Assembly: GCA_958349075.1 (NCBI GenBank)
Contig: CATWBR010000122.1
Location: forward strand, 1-10,771
Length of the DNA stretch: 10,771 nucleotides
Direction: 5' to 3'
Source: an uncultured Clostridium sp.
Lineage (GTDB): Bacteria; Bacillota; Clostridia; Lachnospirales; Lachnospiraceae
The translations under genes were made by a program, and so were the position numbers. Positions 8,860-10,771 of the stretch are shown piece after piece. The notes below the pieces were generated by a model. That model made no database searches. It was given only the letters and a program-made list of their open reading frames with translations, and had not been told where the DNA came from. Numbering within the stretch: position 1 is the first letter of the stretch; the number at the start of each line of letters is the position of its first letter.

Positions 8860-8888
8860 TTGCGGTAACCGCGAAAAAAAGTTATACT
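8860..8888 (+). promoter_or_regulatory. sigma-A-type promoter for lgt, with palindrome over the -35 box
   Basis: TTGCGG (8860-8865) and TATACT (8883-8888) are separated by exactly 17 bases, a good fit to a housekeeping promoter, with expected transcription start near 8895. A perfect 11-base palindrome, GCGGT-A-ACCGC (8862-8872), overlaps the -35 box and could be an operator. The spacer holds an A-tract (8874-8880). The promoter lies in the only sizeable gap of the window, between jetC and lgt, and separates lgt expression from the jet operon. Confidence 0.65.
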
Positions 8889-8921
8889 AATGTCCGATGC
8901 AAGAATTACACATCTGTATTA

Positions 8922-8961
8922 CCGGCGTTTTTACATGGCCGGAATGCGGACAAGACCGCAT
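8922..8961 (+). promoter_or_regulatory. two tandem stem-loops in the lgt 5' leader
   Basis: Within the predicted leader of about 90 bases, CCGGC (8922-8926) pairs with GCCGG (8938-8942) around an 11-base loop. Directly after it, ATGCGG (8944-8949) pairs with CCGCAT (8956-8961) around a 6-base loop. The second hairpin ends 12 bases before the lgt ribosome binding site (8974-8978). There is no T-run after either, so attenuation by an intrinsic terminator is not indicated. It matches no riboswitch class that I recognise. Confidence 0.3.
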
Positions 8962-8973
8962 CAATACACGAAC

Positions 8974-8978
8974 GGAGG
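8974..8978 (+). promoter_or_regulatory. ribosome binding site fixing the lgt start
   Basis: GGAGG ends 5 bases before the ATG at 8984. The reading frame is open further upstream to an ATG at 8897, but that ATG has no ribosome binding site and would sit almost at the predicted transcription start. The extra 29 residues also do not resemble an Lgt N-terminus, so 8984 is preferred. Confidence 0.8.
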
Positions 8979-8983
8979 ACAAT

Positions 8984-9781
8984 ATGCATAACGACTTGCT
9001 TACAATAGGCGGTGTCACGATACACGGATACGGCCTCATGATAGGTCTGGGATTTGTGGCTGCTTATTTTATGACGGAACACAGGGCGCAGAAACAGGGG
9101 CTTGACAGCGACAAGATTATTTCCCTGGCTCTGTGGGTAATTGTGTCGGGACTCATCAGTGCAAAGCTGCTGTATTACGTCACAATATTTGATGATATCG
9201 TGAAAAACCCGAAACTGCTTCTGGATTTCGGTGACGGTTTTGTGGTTTACGGAGGAATTATCGGAGGAATTTTTGGAGGATACCTGTTTTCCCGTGTTTA
9301 CAAAATTTCATTTTTCCGGTATTTTGACCTGGTAATGCCGGCGGTCGCACTGGCGCAGGGACTGGGAAGAATCGGCTGTTATCTCGCCGGATGCTGCTAC
9401 GGAATCCAGGTGGACAGCCCAATTTCCATCGTGTTTACGAATTCGGCGTTTGCACCCAACGGGGTGCCGCTCCTGCCGACCCAGTTGATTTCCAGCGGAC
9501 TTAATTTTGTACACTGCATTATCCTGCTTCTGTTTGCGAAGCGGTCGAAAGCGCCGGGACAAGTGTCGGCCCTTTATCTGATCTGCTACAGCGCGGGACG
9601 TTTTATTCTTGAATATTTCAGGGGAGACCTGATCCGCGGTTCCGTGGGCACGTTCTCCACCTCACAGTTTATCTCCATTTTCATTTTTGCGGCAGGAGTG
9701 ATTCTGTTTATTGCCAGCCCGAAATTCAAAAAGGAGAGCACAGCCGGGGCTGTGGCGGGAAACAGCAAAGAGCAGCAGTAA
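8984..9781 (+). CDS. lgt: prolipoprotein diacylglyceryl transferase (Lgt family)
   Basis: A 265-residue integral membrane protein with about seven hydrophobic segments. Lgt transfers diacylglycerol from phosphatidylglycerol to the lipobox cysteine of prelipoproteins, the first step of lipoprotein maturation at the outer face of the membrane. The N-terminus (LLTIGGVTIHGYGLMIGLGF) fits the family. The signature GRIGCYLAGCCYG lies at 128-140 and the C-terminal LEYFRGD at 209-215. Compared with E. coli Lgt as I remember it, Arg143 and Arg239 match Arg129 and Arg213. The position of His103 (HGG) is Tyr89 (VYGG), that of Asn146 is Cys132, and that of Glu151 is Cys137. I believe this cysteine-rich variant is common in Lachnospiraceae, so it probably is their working Lgt, but activity is inferred. 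It has its own promoter and a convergent LysR gene 16 bases downstream. Confidence 0.9.
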   Translation: MHNDLLTIGGVTIHGYGLMIGLGFVAAYFMTEHRAQKQGLDSDKIISLALWVIVSGLISAKLLYYVTIFDDIVKNPKLLLDFGDGFVVYGGIIGGIFGGYLFSRVYKISFFRYFDLVMPAVALAQGLGRIGCYLAGCCYGIQVDSPISIVFTNSAFAPNGVPLLPTQLISSGLNFVHCIILLLFAKRSKAPGQVSALYLICYSAGRFILEYFRGDLIRGSVGTFSTSQFISIFIFAAGVILFIASPKFKKESTAGAVAGNSKEQQ

Positions 9782-9797
9782 GCGGCCGGGAAGTTTT

Positions 9798-10718
9798 TTA
9801 ACCGGGCGGAAGTTCCGTCACGGCGTCGTCACGGCAGAGTTCCTCTGCGGTGACGGAGCAGAAGGCAATGAACTCACGCGCCACTTCCGGCAGATATTTG
9901 TTTTTATGGTAAAGAATTGAAAAGATGCGTTCCAGATTGATGTTTTTGAGGCCAACCTCTTTGAGGGCGCCGCTTAATAAATCGTTCCGGACGACGAGCC
10001 TGGGGAGGATTGTGATCCCCAGGTTTTTTTTGAGCGCTTCAATGATGGCCTCGTTGCTGGCGCTCTCCCAGGCGGGAGTAATCTTCAGGCCGTGGAGAGC
10101 GCAGAGGCTTTTGACAATTTCGCTGGTTGCGCTGCCCGTTTCACGCATCAGAAAATCATAGGGAAGAAGTTCATCCGGCAGGACGCAGTCTTTTTTGGCA
10201 AGTGGGTGTGAAGGGCCGCAGAGGAGACAGAGGCGGTCTTTCATAAACGGGATATCGACGAACTGCGGGGCGGAGGGGGAACCTTCCACCAGCGCAAAGT
10301 CGATCTGATTGGACAGAAGCGCCTCCTCGACGGCCGAATAATTTTTTATAAGAACCTTCACCCTGAAATCGGGATGCTGTTCCCTGAAACGTACCAGAAG
10401 CTCCGGAAGCAGACGGGAGCCGATGGTAATACCTGCGCCGACTCTCAGAGTACCGGTAGCTCCCGACTTCTTCATTCCCTTTTCCATCTCGTCGAAAAGG
10501 GAGGAGATGTGAAGGGCATAGCTGTAGAACTGGCGGCCGGCCTCCGTTACATAGATGCGCCTTGCCATACGGTCAAAAAGGCGGAGCCCATAATATTCTT
10601 CCAGCTCACTGATAGCGAGACTCACGGAAGGCTGTGCCAAATGCAGTTTTGCGGCTGCTTTTGTGATGCTTTCACATTGATATACGGTGACAAAAATCCG
10701 GATGTGGCGAAGCGTCAT
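9798..10718 (-). CDS. LysR-family transcriptional regulator
   Basis: A 306-residue DNA-binding regulator of the usual LysR length. The N-terminal winged helix-turn-helix spans about residues 1-60 (TLRHIRIFVTVYQCESITKAA, then LAQPSVSLAISELEEYYGLRLFDR). A linker helix follows to about residue 88. A periplasmic-binding-protein-like effector domain starts near residue 90 (GTLRVGAGITIGSRLLPELL) and runs to about 290. The effector domain resembles the CysB/CysL-type group in a general way, but the ligand cannot be told from sequence. The start at 10718 (minus strand) has AAAGGA (complement of 10726-10731) 7 bases upstream. LysR genes usually control a divergent neighbour, which here would lie beyond the right edge. 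It is convergent with lgt, so control of lgt is not suggested by layout. The C-terminal tail after about residue 292 is acidic and ends ELPPG. Confidence 0.93.
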   Translation of the reverse strand: MTLRHIRIFVTVYQCESITKAAAKLHLAQPSVSLAISELEEYYGLRLFDRMARRIYVTEAGRQFYSYALHISSLFDEMEKGMKKSGATGTLRVGAGITIGSRLLPELLVRFREQHPDFRVKVLIKNYSAVEEALLSNQIDFALVEGSPSAPQFVDIPFMKDRLCLLCGPSHPLAKKDCVLPDELLPYDFLMRETGSATSEIVKSLCALHGLKITPAWESASNEAIIEALKKNLGITILPRLVVRNDLLSGALKEVGLKNINLERIFSILYHKNKYLPEVAREFIAFCSVTAEELCRDDAVTELPPG

Positions 10719-10771
10719 ACTGTTATCCTTTCTGCCACAGGCAAAAAATGGCGTCTAAGTCTGAAAATACA

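Noticed and set aside
8897..8983. In-frame extension of Lgt from an ATG at 8897, or a leader peptide
   Set aside because: No ribosome binding site precedes it, and it lies almost at the predicted transcript start. The residues are not Lgt-like, and it stays in frame with lgt so it is not a separate peptide.
9781..9817. Bidirectional terminator between lgt and lysR
   Set aside because: The T-run is flanked by two CCGGG copies in the same orientation, not an inverted repeat. The palindrome at 9807-9817 has no loop and no adjacent T-run.
9816..9835. Direct repeat CGTCACGGC, two copies 2 bases apart
   Set aside because: It lies in the lysR 3' coding region and is only two short copies; no sign of a functional repeat array.
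10719..10771. LysR operator or promoter at the right edge
   Set aside because: Only 53 bases are available, and no clear T-N11-A inverted repeat or -35/-10 pair could be picked out.

Overview
The window reads as about 10.8 kb of chromosome from an anaerobic gut Firmicute, most likely a Lachnospiraceae / Clostridium cluster XIVa member. This lineage call is an inference. It rests on base composition near 50% GC by eye, strong GGAGG-type ribosome binding sites, a multi-PAS hybrid kinase with an NTF2-like N-terminus, a DUF5716-type JetA, and an Lgt with the GRIGCYLAGCCYG signature. All five genes appear complete. They are tightly packed, and the longest stretch without a gene is about 150 bases (8834-8983).

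Left (1-3393): a short leader with two possible stem-loops, then a 1092-residue soluble hybrid histidine kinase. In order it has an NTF2/SnoaL-like domain, two PAS domains, a divergent PAS-like region, HisKA, HATPase_c and two receiver domains. All key phosphotransfer residues are present. There is no membrane segment, no HPt domain and no DNA-binding output domain.

Centre (3440-8833): a three-gene, translationally coupled operon coding for a Wadjet/MukBEF-like SMC complex. It consists of jetA (kleisin-like, DUF5716 family), jetB (DUF4194, MukE-like) and jetC (SMC/MukB-like ATPase with intact Walker A, signature and Walker B motifs). The jetA stop overlaps the jetB start (ATGA), and jetB overlaps jetC by 23 bases. 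The kinase gene ends only 46 bases before jetA with no visible terminator, so kinase and condensin may share a transcript. The nuclease subunit JetD (DUF3322/DUF2220, Toprim-like), which cuts plasmid DNA in characterised Wadjet systems, is not in the window, and no remnant of it is visible next to jetC. This is the most interesting feature here: either JetD lies elsewhere, or this is a JetABC-only complex possibly tied to a sensor kinase.

Right (8834-10771): a good sigma-A-type promoter (TTGCGG, 17 bases, TATACT) with a palindrome over its -35 box, then a roughly 90-base leader and lgt (prolipoprotein diacylglyceryl transferase family, 265 residues). Convergent with lgt, 16 bases away, is a LysR-family regulator on the minus strand. 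Its start lies near the right edge, so any divergent target gene would be outside the window.
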